Source of the DNA: Heloderma charlesbogerti
Lineage: Eukaryota > Chordata > Lepidosauria > Squamata > Helodermatidae
Direction of reading: 5' to 3'
Assembly (NCBI GenBank): GCA_026122225.1
Contig: JANEZZ010001570.1
Coordinates: forward strand, 3,348,001-3,412,000
Length of the DNA stretch: 64,000 nucleotides
Positions 22,041-33,535 of the stretch are shown here, in pieces (positions within the stretch are counted from its first letter, which is position 1; each line of letters begins with the position of its first letter). Both the position numbers and the translations under genes were made by a program. The notes below the pieces were generated by a model. That model saw only the letters and a program-made list of their open reading frames with translations, had not been told where the DNA came from and searched no databases.

Positions 22041-22510
22041 CCTTAAATACAATGGCTTTTAAAAAATGTTGGTTGCACAGCATTCAGCTGCAAAATGGCA
22101 ATGTAACATCTGGAAAAGAGGGAGGGAAAGTGTTGGGGGAAACACCCCTTAAACAGGATCAGTGAGGTGAAAGACACACCCCCATGGGCAGATGTGTGGT
22201 GTTCATCATACCAAAGCTAGTGCAGGAGATGGAAGACACCGAGCCAAAGCCAAAGTAAAGAGGAAAAGCCAGACTATAACCAGTCTCAGAAAATCTGGTT
22301 TTCCCACCATAAGCTCCGGGATGGCCACAATGTCATGTATCCCTAGTGCAGCCAGACTGGAGTTACTGGCTCATGGAGACACCCCCTGATTTCTGTCTCT
22401 AGCAAATCAGACCTTTAATGCAGCCTCCCCGTCTTTAAAATTCAATATCTCAGGTACAAGATATGTCCCTGGCATTAGGCCCCTATGCAAAGTGGTTCAT
22501 ATTCCTTAGA
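21770..22510. other. Stretch without a recognisable gene
   Basis: Apart from the CGCTAATGCG block near 22015 and a (GGGA)n patch near 21930-21950, I see no feature. Short frames are unsupported. Confidence 0.35.
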
Positions 22511-22622
22511 TCAGCCTTCCTCAACTTGGGTCCTTCCTGATGTCTTGGACTACAACTCCCATCATCCGTATCCACTGGCCACATTTCTGGAAGGATTCAG
22601 GTTGTGGGAAGGCTGATCTAAT
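22511..22622. mobile_element. Palindromic MITE (ACTACAACTCCCATCA type)
   Basis: TTAGATCAGCCTTCCTCAAC at the left is the inverse of TTGTGGGAAGGCTGATCTAA at the right. The inner part contains TTGGACTACAACTCCCATCA, but the matching right inner arm is deleted. Confidence 0.65.
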
Positions 22623-23084
22623 GAATATTTACCACTATTTAAAAGAAGAAAAATGACCCAATTCCGACAATATGTGTTGTGTCTCAAATACTGAATTTTA
22701 AATACTTTTCCAGCAACAATGAAGATCTAATGGCAGGAGTGTGTATGTGTGTCTATGTGTTTAAGTCTTTCTCCTGGCTCCAATTTCCCAGTGTAAAAGG
22801 TACACCCTGAAACTACTATTAGCCCCATTGGGGTAGGTGGGGAGAGAGCAATACAGGTATCATACTGGTACCTGGTTTGTTTTCCCTATGGGGTCACAAC
22901 AGCCTTGAGCACGGGTGTGATGATATTTATATGGAAAATGGCAAAAGAGAATGAGTTAGACGCCCCATCCAACAGAGTCTCTGTTCCGATAAATATCAGG
23001 GCACACCTATGGTTGCTTTATTTAAAAGGGTGGGGTGGGAGAGATCTTATCACATAGACCCATAATTTGCAAATCCACTCCAAA

Positions 23085-23206
23085 GGTCTGTGAATGGGAT
23101 GCAAGCAGTGCAATTAAGAACTACTCAGTTCTGACCATTCTGACAGGTCTGTGAATGGGATGCAAGCAGTGCAATTAAGAACTACTCACTTCTGACCATT
23201 CTGACA
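23085..23206. repeat. 61-bp tandem duplication, two nearly identical units
   Basis: Units 23085-23145 and 23146-23206 both read GGTCTGTGAATGGGATGCAA onward to CTGACCATTCTGACA. By eye they differ at one base (CAGTT against CACTT). It is a recent local duplication or an assembly artefact. Confidence 0.9.
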
Positions 23207-23307
23207 GATTACTTGATTTGATGATATGTCTAGCACATAACTTGCTTTGACTTGCCAGACTAAAATAAATTCCCATAGTCATTCAGCATCCACAGTTTGG
23301 TTCAGTC

Positions 23308-23453
23308 ATAGAATCATAGGGTTGGAGGGGGCCTACAAGACCACTGAGTTCAGCCCCCTGCTCCGTGCAGGAAGCCTGATTCCCAGGTGGTCTCCCATCC
23401 AAGTACTAACCAGGGCTGACCGGGCTTAGCTTCTGAGATCAGACGAGATGAGG
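23308..23453 (-). mobile_element. 5S-rRNA-derived SINE with CR1-type tail
   Basis: On the minus strand the head follows the 5S rRNA gene: CTCATCTCGTCTGATCTC, then AGCTAAGCCCGG (box A region), GTTAGTACTTGGATGGGAGA (box C region) and CCACCTGGGAAT. The tail TGGTCTTGTAGGCCCC and CTATGATTCTA matches the CR1 3' end (compare 61800-61858). RNA polymerase III would transcribe such an element from its internal promoter, and the CR1 enzyme would mobilise it. The 5' end of 5S is missing. This is not a functional 5S gene. Confidence 0.85.
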
Positions 23454-24639
23454 TATATCATATAAAAATGCATTTTCTGGCAGAACTACCTTAATTAAAA
23501 GTACGCCATCTCTGTTGTTTGCAGAGACCCCAAAGCAATAGCCTCTTGCTTCTAGCAAATATGGAATGAGTGCTACTGAATAGTTCAGAATGGACTCCTA
23601 CTGAAACATAGTTTGCCTATGCTTATGTGTTCTGCAAATACATCTCTCATTAAACTTATATCATTAGCCTTATTTGCTAATTCACATGACAACCTGTTAT
23701 GCAGTGATTGTGTAGTCATATAATTGAAGATATATAACTAGCATTGTTGTTTTTTCATCAAGCTCAGTTGCTTTTGCTTCATTCTTTAATTAGCCTTTTT
23801 AAGTTCATAAAATGAGAAGAGCCATATTAAAAGATGGCCTCAAAGTGTGATACATCTTGCTTATCACATGCACATCCAATGAAGACCTCTTGACATATTT
23901 CACTTCAGTTTGCTTTTGCTCCTGGTATGCTAATTCTTGTGTACTTTCTGTACATACATGTTTCTTCCTGCTCCACTGTAGGTTTGATTTCTTTACTTAT
24001 TTTAAATAATGCTGATTTTACACAATGGAAGCTATACACCCATACCTACCCGCAGGTATTTGACACAGTGTGCTGAAAAGGAGAAAAGGAAAACCTTGTG
24101 GTTCATCACAAGAGGCTTTTTATTTTGCAATTTACTCTGGCGTCTGTTTCCACATTCTAAGTGAGATAAAGATCAGCTCTTTACACAGACTGTTCTCCAC
24201 AGCCTCGGGGCAGAGAGTGAGCAACAAATCAGTGGGTCTCCCAAGATATTCAACTGTATCTCTCTCTTGTGCATGCGCGCACACTCTCCCTCTCTGCAAA
24301 GCAGCGTAGGAGGGAGGGTGGCTTCATTGCTGTCAGCCATTTACATGGAGGGCCACCGTCTTCTTCTTCCTCCCCCTGCCATCTCTGCACTTGCTTTGAA
24401 CCTCTCCTGGCCTGGCCAAGAAAACTCCTCCCAGCCTAAGTCAACAGGCAGACACGCTGGAGGAGGGGGGTGGGGGTGGGAAGAGCAATTGTGATTTTCC
24501 TGCTTTTCTCAATGGCTTCTTCTTCCCAGGCTGTGGTTATAGAGGATAGTATTTACACACAGCCATTAAAGCAGATTTACATTTAAATAGTGGATTAAGG
24601 GGGGGGCGGGTTGGAGGGGATAAAGATCAAATACAGCTG
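23454..24639. other. Repeat-poor stretch; candidate conserved block at 23640-24000
   Basis: No gene. About 23640-24000 is AT-rich, lacks simple repeats and transposon ends, and has homeodomain-like words (TTAATTAGCC near 23788, GCTAATTC near 23927). About 24200-24500 is more GC-rich with a GGAGGGGGG patch. Function is unknown. Confidence 0.35.
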
Positions 24640-24725
24640 GATGTGCCCTGGAGGCTGATGGCATCATGTAAATGACCAGCAAACTTCCGTGAGTGACCAA
24701 TCACGAGTGCACTATAAATGCCCCA
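24640..24725 (+). mobile_element. Fragment of the CATGAGGCTTTTA TIR family
   Basis: GCCCTGGAGGCTGATGGCAT, CTTCCGTGAGTGACCAATCA and GAGTGCACTATAAATGCC follow the right-hand end of the family (41485-41565). The element is truncated and lacks the CTCF-like motif. Confidence 0.55.
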
Positions 24726-25948
24726 TGAATTGGCATTACTTGAGTTGGTATTATGAAGCAACCAGCCTCTGCAATTATGAAGTGAAGAGGATTTTTAAAA
24801 TGAATGAGAAAAGATTGAAACAGACTGCATAAGGCTTTGGTTCAGACCAATCATGGAAAATATTGTATATCTTTTTAATGAGAAAGCAGATGCTCATGAA
24901 CACCATGAGTATTATCATAACGGTAGGTTATGGGATGTATTGCTGGCAGCACTACCTATTGGATAGAGACAGTTCTAAATCCAGTTTGAAATCCCAGGGC
25001 CAGCTGCAAGATTTCCAGACCTCAGTCCCACCAGTATCCAGCAAATTTCTGATATGATCTGGAAAGAGGGTGGAAGGAGAAGCCTCCTGCTGCAGGGAGA
25101 TATCCCCAGTCCATGCCAGGCCTTGCTATAGCACAAGTGTTCAGTGTCAACAGAGTTAACAGAGTTGATGCACAAAGCTGATGATGCTGACAATCTTTCA
25201 TCATGCCAGGGGACATCCTCCAGCTTTTCTAGGCTTAACTATACATGCCCAGAGGCATTCTAGAGTACATTTTGGAATCAAAACTGGATTGTAAAATCTA
25301 TTGTGGATACCACAATCCTCCCTGGAGTTTTTGTGGACACTAATTAACTTGTGCCAGAGTCGACCAAGACCTTCCTGTGTGGAACCAACCAGTTCTGCTT
25401 ATCCCTACTCCTGGAATGAATGCCAGTCGCAAATTGTGTGCCAAACTGGACGCACCCTTAGACAAGTAAGCTTAAAAGTAATTGAATCCAATGCATTTTG
25501 TTCAGAAATCACATGTGCTAAGTTCTTCAGGAAATAAGAACAGGTGTTAAATCCCCCATCTGCTTTAGAGTCAAGCAAAGGAATGCATCCATAGAAATGA
25601 GATCACTGCTTACCATTATCCCACCATCCAGCTTGCATCGCAAGCAAAATTATTTGTCCACCACTGCAAAATGAAAATCCTGGAGCAGCTATACTGCTAC
25701 ATTTAGTTTTGCTGACTTGCCATTAATCAGTTCTAAATCCATAAATATTACTCAAGTACAGAAGAGTCTGTTCCTTCAGGAACCAAAGCAACACAGGGAC
25801 TTTTAAGGTTAAAGAAAAGCATCTATTAAAAGCCCAATTGACCAAAAAAAAAAATCACCCTGCTATTTTTCTCCATAAAAATATGACAGCCAGTGACACC
25901 ATTCACTTGTAGTTAGCAGTATCAGGATTTCTCTTGATACACTAAGGT
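24726..25948. other. Stretch without a recognisable gene
   Basis: No protein motif and no paired repeat ends were recognised. Scattered short frames are unsupported. Confidence 0.4.
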
Positions 25949-26178
25949 CACAATCCTATGGCCGCTAAACAGCAGCTACACGGCCATAGGATTTTTCATT
26001 TTCTGGGAACCAAGCTTGGAGCCAGCATTCCGAGGTCAGCTATTTGTGGCTATCTAGCCACAAATGCAGGGTGGCCAGAGCGCAGAGAAGATCCCCTCTG
26101 CACTCCTCCTGCCCTGCATTGGATAGTCGGTTGCCTCTGAGTTTGGAGGCAGCTGGCTATCCCCATAGGATTGCGCCC
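25949..26178. mobile_element. MITE of the ACAATCCTATGG family, copy B
   Basis: CACAATCCTATGGCCGCTAA on the left and CCATAGGATTGCGCCC on the right are inverted. The interior has ATGCAGGGTGGCCAGAGCGC and CTGCATTGGATAGTCGGTTG, as in copies A and D. It lies head-to-head with copy C, only 5 bp away. Confidence 0.7.
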
Positions 26179-26183
26179 AAAGA

Positions 26184-26600
26184 GCACAATCCTATCCGGA
26201 AGTCATCAGCCTCCAAAGTCAGAGGCTGCTGACTATCCTATGCAGGGCAGGCGGAGTGCAGAGGGGATCCTGTCGTCCGTGCTCTGGCCACCCTGCATTT
26301 TTGCCTAGATAGGCGATTTTGCCTGTCTAGATGTGGCTTCATGGAGGGGGAGAGAAGGGGCTTGAAGACCCAAGAGGAAACTGCATCAAGCAGCTTCCAC
26401 AGTCTCCTTCCCTCCCTGCCCCCGGGACTTCCCCCTTTCCCCCATCTATGTACTCCATTTCCAAATGCAGAGATGTCGCCAGCATTGAGAGAACCACACC
26501 AGCTACAAGGGGCTAGGTGAGGAGGAGGGAAGCATGTTTTCTGGGAACGGAACAACCCTGTGGCCCTGTAGACAGTGTCTAGAGGCCATAGGATTGCTCC
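26184..26600. mobile_element. MITE of the ACAATCCTATGG family, copy C, inverted
   Basis: GCACAATCCTATCC on the left and GGCCATAGGATTGCTCC on the right. The interior reads in the opposite direction to copy B (TATGCAGGGCAGGCGGAGTG, then GCTCTGGCCACCCTGCAT). It is longer than B because it retains the GGGGGAGAGAAGG-type central part, as in copy A. Confidence 0.7.
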
Positions 26601-27416
26601 CTCCTAGAAATTAGAACCCTTCATCTCATGGTTGCAGGATAGTTGTTTTTCATGGCAAAACTGGGTCATTGTATAGGATGATAATGAGCTCCAAGTGTGA
26701 ATTTTTATAATTATTCCAATTAATAGCCCATACAGTTTATAACACTTTGATGTGAGTCTAATCTGCATTTGAACCCATATTTGGTCCCTTTTTTTGCACT
26801 AGATAGATGCAAGTATTTAATTTTTTCAAAAGAAATATACAACTCTTTGACTAGAAATCTAAAAATCTAAAAACCATGAAGAAAAAGCCAGGAAGATGAG
26901 CTATTCCTTGAAAGACACCTACAGTTGTGAGACCCTATTGCTCAGGGGAGTGTGGATGTCACCAGATTACTAATACAAACATCCATCTCGCCAAGTCTTA
27001 CCATTTGATAAGACTGCCAACCTTTACACCACACATTAGAATGTGTGGCATCAAAAAAAATATCATACCATACTTCTGTTAATGCTGAAAAATGAGTACA
27101 TCTGATAGAAAACCTTACCACTTAGAAAGCTGCTCATCAGTATTGGGACAATATGACAGTAACAAAAGGCTGGATCCAATCAAAGTTAACACTTGCAAAT
27201 CTCACTGAGAAAAATTTAAGTGTGCATTTAGCTTGCTCACCGAGATCAACGGTGCTTGAATGTGGCCACAGTGAATTTGTAACCCTTACTCTGGTAGAAG
27301 TCCCAGAGAAAGAAACAGCAGAAGAAAATGAAAGGACCAAGAACATTGCAATATAATGCAGAATAAAATGAAATATGTGATTCTTATTCTCAACATCATT
27401 AACTATCAAAATGTAT
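26601..27416. other. Stretch without a recognisable gene
   Basis: AT-rich, with no motif or paired termini recognised. The two overlapping frames near 27140-27410 lie on opposite strands and neither matches a family. Confidence 0.4.
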
Positions 27417-27867
27417 TAGGGAGGTCTATGTGACCTCTGCCCCTGCATGCATTGGAAGAATGCAGGAAGGGGTCCAGGGCCATTTGGAATAGCCTCACCC
27501 CTGCTGCTGACCACCGATGCACCCACTGGAACACTTCCCCATCACTTCCCCACCATCTGTATGTTCAACCAAGATGAGGAAGGGCTCTACATGCATAGTA
27601 ATATATGCATCTAGAGCACCTCCATGAAAAGAGAGACCCTGATTGGGCCAGGTCACCCCTCACATGGAGGAGCTCTGTAATTATACATCAGGTCATGCAG
27701 AGAGCCCTTTCCCATGCCAGCCTAATGCGCAGGTGGTGAGGAACCATTTCTGCTGCAAGTGATGACAGGGGACATGGCTGTGGCATGCAACAGTTGGTGG
27801 GGCTGGCTTGTGAAGGGCCCCCCTCCCATGTTTTTTTAATATATGGGAGGTTATGTGAACCTTCCTA
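27417..27867. mobile_element. Possible TIR element (TAGGGAGGTC / ACCTTCCTA ends)
   Basis: TAGGGAGGTCTATGTGACCT at the left resembles the inverse of GGTTATGTGAACCTTCCTA at the right, at about 16 of 20 positions. No target duplication was found, and the interior is not recognised. Confidence 0.35.
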
Positions 27868-28992
27868 GTGTGAGGGACACTATCATCGATATACGCAATC
27901 AGGCTTGTATTACTAGCCACACCTGAAGCCCTATTTGAGCATCCAACACAATGCAGTTACCATCAAGTGAACTGGAAGAGCACAGCAAGGCCATCTGCTG
28001 TTACCACCAGTCTACCTCCTACCACATATTGAGGGGAAAGGTCTGAAGAGAAGAGGCTTCTCTACATTCACAGGCTCCACACACACACGCACACACCCTA
28101 TAACGTAGCCCCCTACGTAATCAAAGTTTGCCAAAACCCTGCAATCAACGTCCCTATTCCCAAAATGTTCTTGGTAATTTAAGTTAATAATTCACTTGTT
28201 TTCATATATTTATTGCATGACCTGATGTTAATGTGTTTGTGGATGGATTTCATATTATGTCAGGCATTGTTGGATTTCATATTTTTATACACCACTAAGC
28301 AGAGTAAAAATATTTTTTTAAATAACCTGTGAGTGCATAAATGAATAAGTGAATAGTACAGTATAGTTCTGATCCAAATGTAAACATTGTAACTGTGGTT
28401 TACTTCAGGGCCTTTCAAAAAAGAAAAAGAAGAACATCTTACTCATCTTGCAGTGATGGGCAAATAACAAATGTTTACTTCGAGAACGGAAAAACTTAAG
28501 TATGCATATGGAAAACATTTTCACTGCAGTATGTTTATCCATCTGTGTTCGGCGTTGGTCATTTCACAGAGCAAAGTTATACACATCATATTCCCATGAC
28601 TGTCACCTCCAAGCTCCTCTTAAATTTTGTCCAGCTGTTAGCAATATTCCCAGCTTCCTCCAGAAAACAATGACCTTTCTATAAGACTTCTCTATGGTGC
28701 ATGAATGGTGGGAAACAGCCAGACGAAAAGAAACAAGAAAAAAATGTAGCTGCAGATTGATGCCAGTCATATGCTCATCAAGGCAAATCTCTCTCTTAAC
28801 ACACACACACCAGCATGTTTGGTTCTATCCCTTGTCACCAGAACCAACAAGGACTTTGCAGCTCTTATATCAGTCATGGACAGATCTTCTTTTGGTTGAG
28901 ACTGTAGCCAGGTAAGGAGGATGTGTGTCCACATCTGCTCTCTGTGTAAGAGCCTTATATATCCCAGGGATGCTGCCCCCTAGGCAGGAAGG
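27868..28992. other. Stretch without a gene; a LINE-like tail near 28200-28325
   Basis: TTTTATACACCACTAAGCAG followed by an A/T-rich end resembles a worn L2/CR1 3' end on the plus strand. A CA-rich patch lies near 28080-28100 and another near 28800. Nothing else is supported. Confidence 0.3.

Positions 28993-29034
<42 letters not shown>
28993..29034. repeat. (CTAT)n = (GATA)n microsatellite
   Basis: About ten perfect CTAT units ending in CTATTTAT. It is followed by TATACCACCCAACTGACAAATG, which resembles 57838-57863 and is probably a LINE tail to which the microsatellite is attached. Confidence 0.95.
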
Positions 29035-29036
<2 letters not shown>

Positions 29037-29099
29037 TTATTATACCACCCAACTGACAAATGCCCTTGGAGTAATTTTCATGCATCTTTCCATTTCTTC

Positions 29100-30210
29100 T
29101 CCCGCTCATGGGTAGAATGCAGCCCCTAAAACATTTGCCAGATTGGAATTTGACCCTTGGATCAAAAAAGGTCCCCCACCCCTGGCTTAACACAAGTACA
29201 AAAAAGCCCTCTCTCAGATGGTGGCCCAGAAGAGAGTTGGAAGACAGAAACATAACAGTGAAGAACAGCACACGCCTCAGAGTGATCTGTTGGCTCCAAC
29301 TTGTGCATCTGCTAGACCTCAAGAGATTCAGAGAAGGTACATGAAGCAATACTTTCAGCAATGGGCAGATGTTCCTTGAAATTAACCAAACAAACAAACA
29401 TGATGACATACATGCTTGAATAGCTTGATGATGAAAAATATGCTTTTTAATGCAAAATGTAAAATGTCACCTGAGCTGCTGTGAATTCAAGTAAAGAGTG
29501 TGTGTGAAGGACATGAGTCGTCCATAGATGATTAAATATTGAGATAACAATATGTGACATGGAAACAGTCAATACAATGCAGACATTGCTTGCAAGTGCT
29601 AGTAACAAACCATGTCTAACACTGGATATAAACAATATTCAGGACACCTGGGGGCTGTCTTCATGAGCGATTTAGTGAGAAGTTAGAGCAGTTTGAATTC
29701 CTTCGTGAAAGATGTTGTTGTCACCAATCCGCTGTCAACTAGACACTTCCCTCTAGAAAAGTCGCATTTTCTGAAACTCCTTTTACTCTTTTTTTACTGA
29801 AAGCGGCTCCCTGGTGGTTTTACCACAATGTGCCACGTCTCTCCCCCCGCCTGCATGAAATCCTGGGCATGCCTCTGTGAGCTGGCAGTTACATGTCAAG
29901 GGGATGTGACTCCCCAATGGAAGTAGCTTTTCCAATTGAGAAAATCCGCAGGAGCACAGCAGCAACCCCTCACATTACCACAGTAGTAGGGACACTCATT
30001 CACCTTAGCTAGCCTGCTTTTAAACTTTAACATATCGCCCTTTCTGTGCATGTTTACGCAGGGGTAAGAAATAAATCTCACTCCCCTGCAGTGAAAGGGT
30101 TAAAGGCTAACTTTAGTAACTCACCCTAAAGCACTATTTCGCTTCTCTGATGCTCTCTTAAATCGCTATTGCGATGTTGTGCTTCTTTATTTAGTTAGTT
30201 GTTTGTTTGT
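29100..30210. other. Stretch without a gene; transposon-end fragments
   Basis: GGTCCCCCACCCCTG at 29171-29187 looks like a hAT right terminus without its left partner. GGGGGCTGTCTTCATGAGCG at 29650-29669 looks like a left TIR, and CTTAAATCGCTATTGCGATG near 30157-30176 may be a worn partner. At 29812-29828 CTCCCTGGTGGTTTT resembles an inverted CTCF-like word. No gene is supported. Confidence 0.35.
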
Positions 30211-30412
30211 TTATTACATTTATATCCTGCCTTTGTTCCTCCTTAAGGAACCCAAAGTGGCATACATAATCCTCCTTCTCTCCATTTTATCCTCACAACA
30301 GCAACCCTGGGAGGTAGGTTGGGTTGAGAGTCTGTGACTGGCCCAAAGTCATCTGATGAGTTTCCATGGCCGAGTGGGGACTAGAACCCAGATCTCCTGG
30401 CTCCCAGTCCAT
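30211..30412 (-). mobile_element. CORE-SINE of MIR type
   Basis: Read on the minus strand: a tRNA-like box B (GGTTCTAGTCC, complement of 30378-30388), then CATGGAAACTCATCAGATGA, the core TTTGGGCCAGTCACAGACTC, CCTACCTCCCAGGGTTGCTG, GAGGATAAAATGGAGAG, and a tail GGATATAAATGTAATAA. These are the order and words of amniote MIR-like CORE-SINEs, which are mobilised by L2-type LINEs. The 5' end with box A is not clear. Confidence 0.75.
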
Positions 30413-31944
30413 TTCTCTGTTGTTACGTAAAGGCCCTTCTATGCTTTATCACTTTATTACAGTAATGATCTTTGAGCTTCTCATTGCAAGCAGGGAGAAG
30501 GAAAAAGCGGTTTGGAAGTAACAGGCAAAAGTGCACACAATGGGGGGAAATGAGGTAGGAGCAATAACTCCACAGCATATTGCTGGGATGCAGCGAAATT
30601 GGCATGGGGGGGGAGCTCTCAGGAGCATTCAGATTCTTTACTGGGGATTTTGGTTTCTTCGGGGAAATCTGCACATACGGGGAAAATTAGTTGCTCTCCA
30701 TTCATAATATAGTAGCAGTGGGAAGCCTGGACAGGGGCAGGAAACAAACCTCTCTCATTGTTTGAACAGCCCCTAGTACTTTGATAAAGTTCAGTTCTAC
30801 TCCCCACATCCCACCCAGAAGTATGTTCCTTTCAAGCGCTGAAAACCAGATTTTAAAGGCACACTACACTCAGCTTATCTTGCTTTGTGTGTCCCTGAAG
30901 GACTAAAGCCAGTTCCATGAAAATCCGAGTAATACTCAATGCGCTTCTCATTCTGTTGTCATTAAGATCCCCCCTTGAATGTCTGGAAAACCTGTTGACA
31001 TTGCTGAAAATATGAAACTTCACCAAACTGTTGGTACAACTGTATAAAACAGTTTGTACAACTACATCATCATTTAAGGAAATACAGTAGATTATTTTTT
31101 TTTTCGAGGAAAAGGGGAAATCATCAGTTGCCAAGAACTTTGGAAACATTTCACACAAACCTATTCCATGGCACTCAAAAGATGAATGAAACCAGTGACA
31201 TCCATTCCACCAGCCACAGAGTATAATTGGCAGTTGGTGGATTATTGACAGGTTCCAGTATAATGAATGAACACTCTGGCTCCAGTGATCCTATCATGAT
31301 TGCAAAAGTGTAACTGCAAAACTTGTTTCAACACAGCCTCATGCAACTATAAGCACAGTTACTGGCACTGCATTCACTTGTGTGGTTGCAGAGACTGTTG
31401 TTGCAATAGTGGCTTCAACATCCCACTTGATTAGGGTTCAAATTCTGTGTATTGCTCAGGAATTCCTGATTTTTGTGCAGCATTTCAAATAAACAAGAGA
31501 AAGTGTTTGGTGATAATGAGCTGTTCCTTTATGCCTTTGACTTGACATCTGCAATGATTTGACTAAAATAGATGCTCTTTTAAAGTGAAATTCAACATTT
31601 TCTCATGGTATCCTTATTTACTTGTATGGGAAACTTGTCTGATTTTGTGTACACCAAGGGAAATTACATGAAAATTCTCTTTCTAACCAATCAAGTCTAG
31701 AATCTAGACAATGACTCAAGTTTGAATTAACACGGTGTTCTGAAGTCAGTGAAACTGAGAAATTAAACTTAGCCAAATATATGAAGTGTTGGACAATTGC
31801 CTTCCAATTAATATGCAAGTATTCATTTAATGGGCATTCAGATTTTTTTTTTTCAAACCAGAGTCCTGGCTGCATTTTGTTACCATACAGTAATGTATTT
31901 CCTTCTCTTTAAAACATGCAAACAAACTTCCACTTGTTCTCTAA
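30413..31944. other. Stretch without a recognisable gene
   Basis: No motif or paired terminus was found. A short inverted pair (TACAACTGTATAAAACAG) near 31033 could form a small hairpin. Frames here are unsupported. Confidence 0.4.
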
Positions 31945-32510
31945 AGCAATCAGCAAAAAGTCCCATCATTACAGTCAAGTACACCTCAAAAAAACCAACC
32001 AGCTTCATTGATAACTGGCAAATAGAGGGAGAAAATGTGGAGGCAGTGACAGACTTTGTCTTTCTAGATACAAAGATTACTGCAGACGCTGACTGCAGCC
32101 AGGAAATCAGAAGACGTTTATTTCTTGGGAGGAGAGCAAAGACAAATCTTGATAAAATAGTTAAGAGCAGAGACATCACACTGACAATGAAGGTCTGCAT
32201 AGTTAAAGCAATGGTATTCCCTGTGGTAACCTATGGCTGCAAGAGCTGGACCATAAGGAAGGCTGAGCGAAGGAAGATAGATGCTTTTGAACTGTGGTGT
32301 TGGAGGAAAATTCTTGCATTCCAAGAGTGCCTTGGACTGCAAGAAGATCAAACCAGTCCATACTCCAGGAAATAAATCCAGACTGCTCACTTGAGGGAAT
32401 GATATTAAAGGCAAAACTGAAGTACTTTGGCCACATAATGAGAAGCCAGGATATCCTGGAGAAGATGCTGATGCTAGGGAAAGTGGAAGGCAAAAGGAAG
32501 AGGGGCCGGC
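31945..32510 (+). mobile_element. BovB (RTE clade) LINE, ORF 3' part, before the gypsy insertion
   Basis: The translation shows DFVFLDTKITADADCSQEI, RDITLTMKVCIVKAMVFPVV, YGCKSWTIRKAERRKIDAF and, after a frameshift near 32310, VPWTARRSNQSILQEI, SLEGMILKAKLKYFGH and KVEGKRKRGR. This is the conserved C-terminal part of the BovB polyprotein, after the RT active site. Endonuclease and most of RT are absent, the usual 5' truncation. At 32510 the sequence is broken by the LTR, and it resumes at 38045. BovB is known for horizontal transfer between squamates and other vertebrates and mobilises Sauria SINEs. Confidence 0.9.
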
Positions 32511-33016
32511 TGTCAAGGGCTCCTTGGCGGCCCCTTTCAGTCTAATCCAGTAGCCAAGTGCAGACACAGACAAAGGGATTCTTTTCAAAGCTTTATTCCT
32601 CTTTTACAACTTAACAACTCTACTGTTAGCAAATAGCTATGAGCAGCAGAGTACCTATGCCCTAAGTGGGAACAGTTGGTCCCCATTTGAAGGAGAATCA
32701 CTGGCAGACCCTGGGCTAGGGAGAGTCCCTCCCCTTTTCCCTTGGATCCTCTTGCGCGCCAACCGGGCACTACGCCTCCTTTCCGCGCCCTCCATTTGGC
32801 ACCGCTCCCTGCGTTGGCGTTGTGTGTCCAGCAAGTCTTCTTCCCACGCTCCTCTCACTCCTGGGACTGCTATCTATCCCAGGAATGCTGGTGGGAGGAA
32901 TCTCTGCCAGCTGTTGGCCCTGGGAAGGATGAGCGCACTCCGCTCCCAGGAGTGGCTGCTTTACCTCAGAATCAGAGCTACTCTGGGATTCTATGGGCTC
33001 AGTGTCCACCCTGACA
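32511..33016 (-). repeat. 3' LTR of the gypsy element
   Basis: Begins TGTCAAGGGCTCC and ends CACCCTGACA on the plus strand, so the sense LTR runs TGTCA...TGACA. It is 506 bp. Compared with the 5' LTR it lacks CTGAACTTAT-type sequence near 32712 and a block near 32755. A sense polyadenylation-like AATAAA is visible as the complement of GCTTTATTCC near 32592. Confidence 0.92.
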
Positions 33017-33056
33017 TCATCCCCACTCCCATGAGGCCCCCCCTCATGCGCCTCCC

Positions 33057-33476
33057 CTAGGGCCCTGGGTTTGTGTGGGTACAGCTGGTGGAAGCGCCTG
33101 AGCAGCAACGGAGCATGCACATTTTCCGCGGGATTTCCCAGGATCGCTCATCAGGCCCGTACCCCTTCCAGTCCACCAGATATTTCAGGTGGCCGCAAGA
33201 AAGGCGGGAGTCCAGAATCTCTGCGACCTCAAACTCCTCCTCCCCCTCCACCAGCACTGGCAGTGGGGGGGGGAGCCGACTGAGCGATGAGGGTCGCCAG
33301 AAACCAGGGGGGACAGCAAGGAACGATGAAAAACAGGATGGATCTTCATGGAGGGGGGGACAGCCAGGCAAAAAGCAACAGGGTTGATCTGGGCCGTAAT
33401 CTGGAAAGGCCCCGTGTGGCGAGGCGTGAGCTTCCTTGCAGGCGAGTGAGAGGGGAGGTATTGGGTGGACAACCAA
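33057..33476 (-). pseudogene. Integrase C-terminus (GPY/F) and chromodomain of the gypsy element
   Basis: In one frame (33185-33472) the minus strand reads [17 protein letters not shown], then [13 protein letters not shown]: the GPY/F module that follows the gypsy integrase core. In another frame, [31 protein letters not shown] is a chromodomain: an aromatic Y, the VDWKGY core and a W in the ERSWE motif. In living elements this domain reads histone marks and steers integration. Here a frameshift separates the two modules, and after ERSWE the sequence degenerates. Confidence 0.85.
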
Positions 33477-33535
33477 ACCCAGTCCCCCGGTTGCAGAGAC
33501 GGACCCAGCTGGCGCTGTTGGTCCGCAGAGGCCTT

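Noticed and set aside
28993..29034. Regular short repeats suggesting a CRISPR-like array
   Set aside because: They are plain CTAT tetranucleotides without spacers, in a vertebrate genome.
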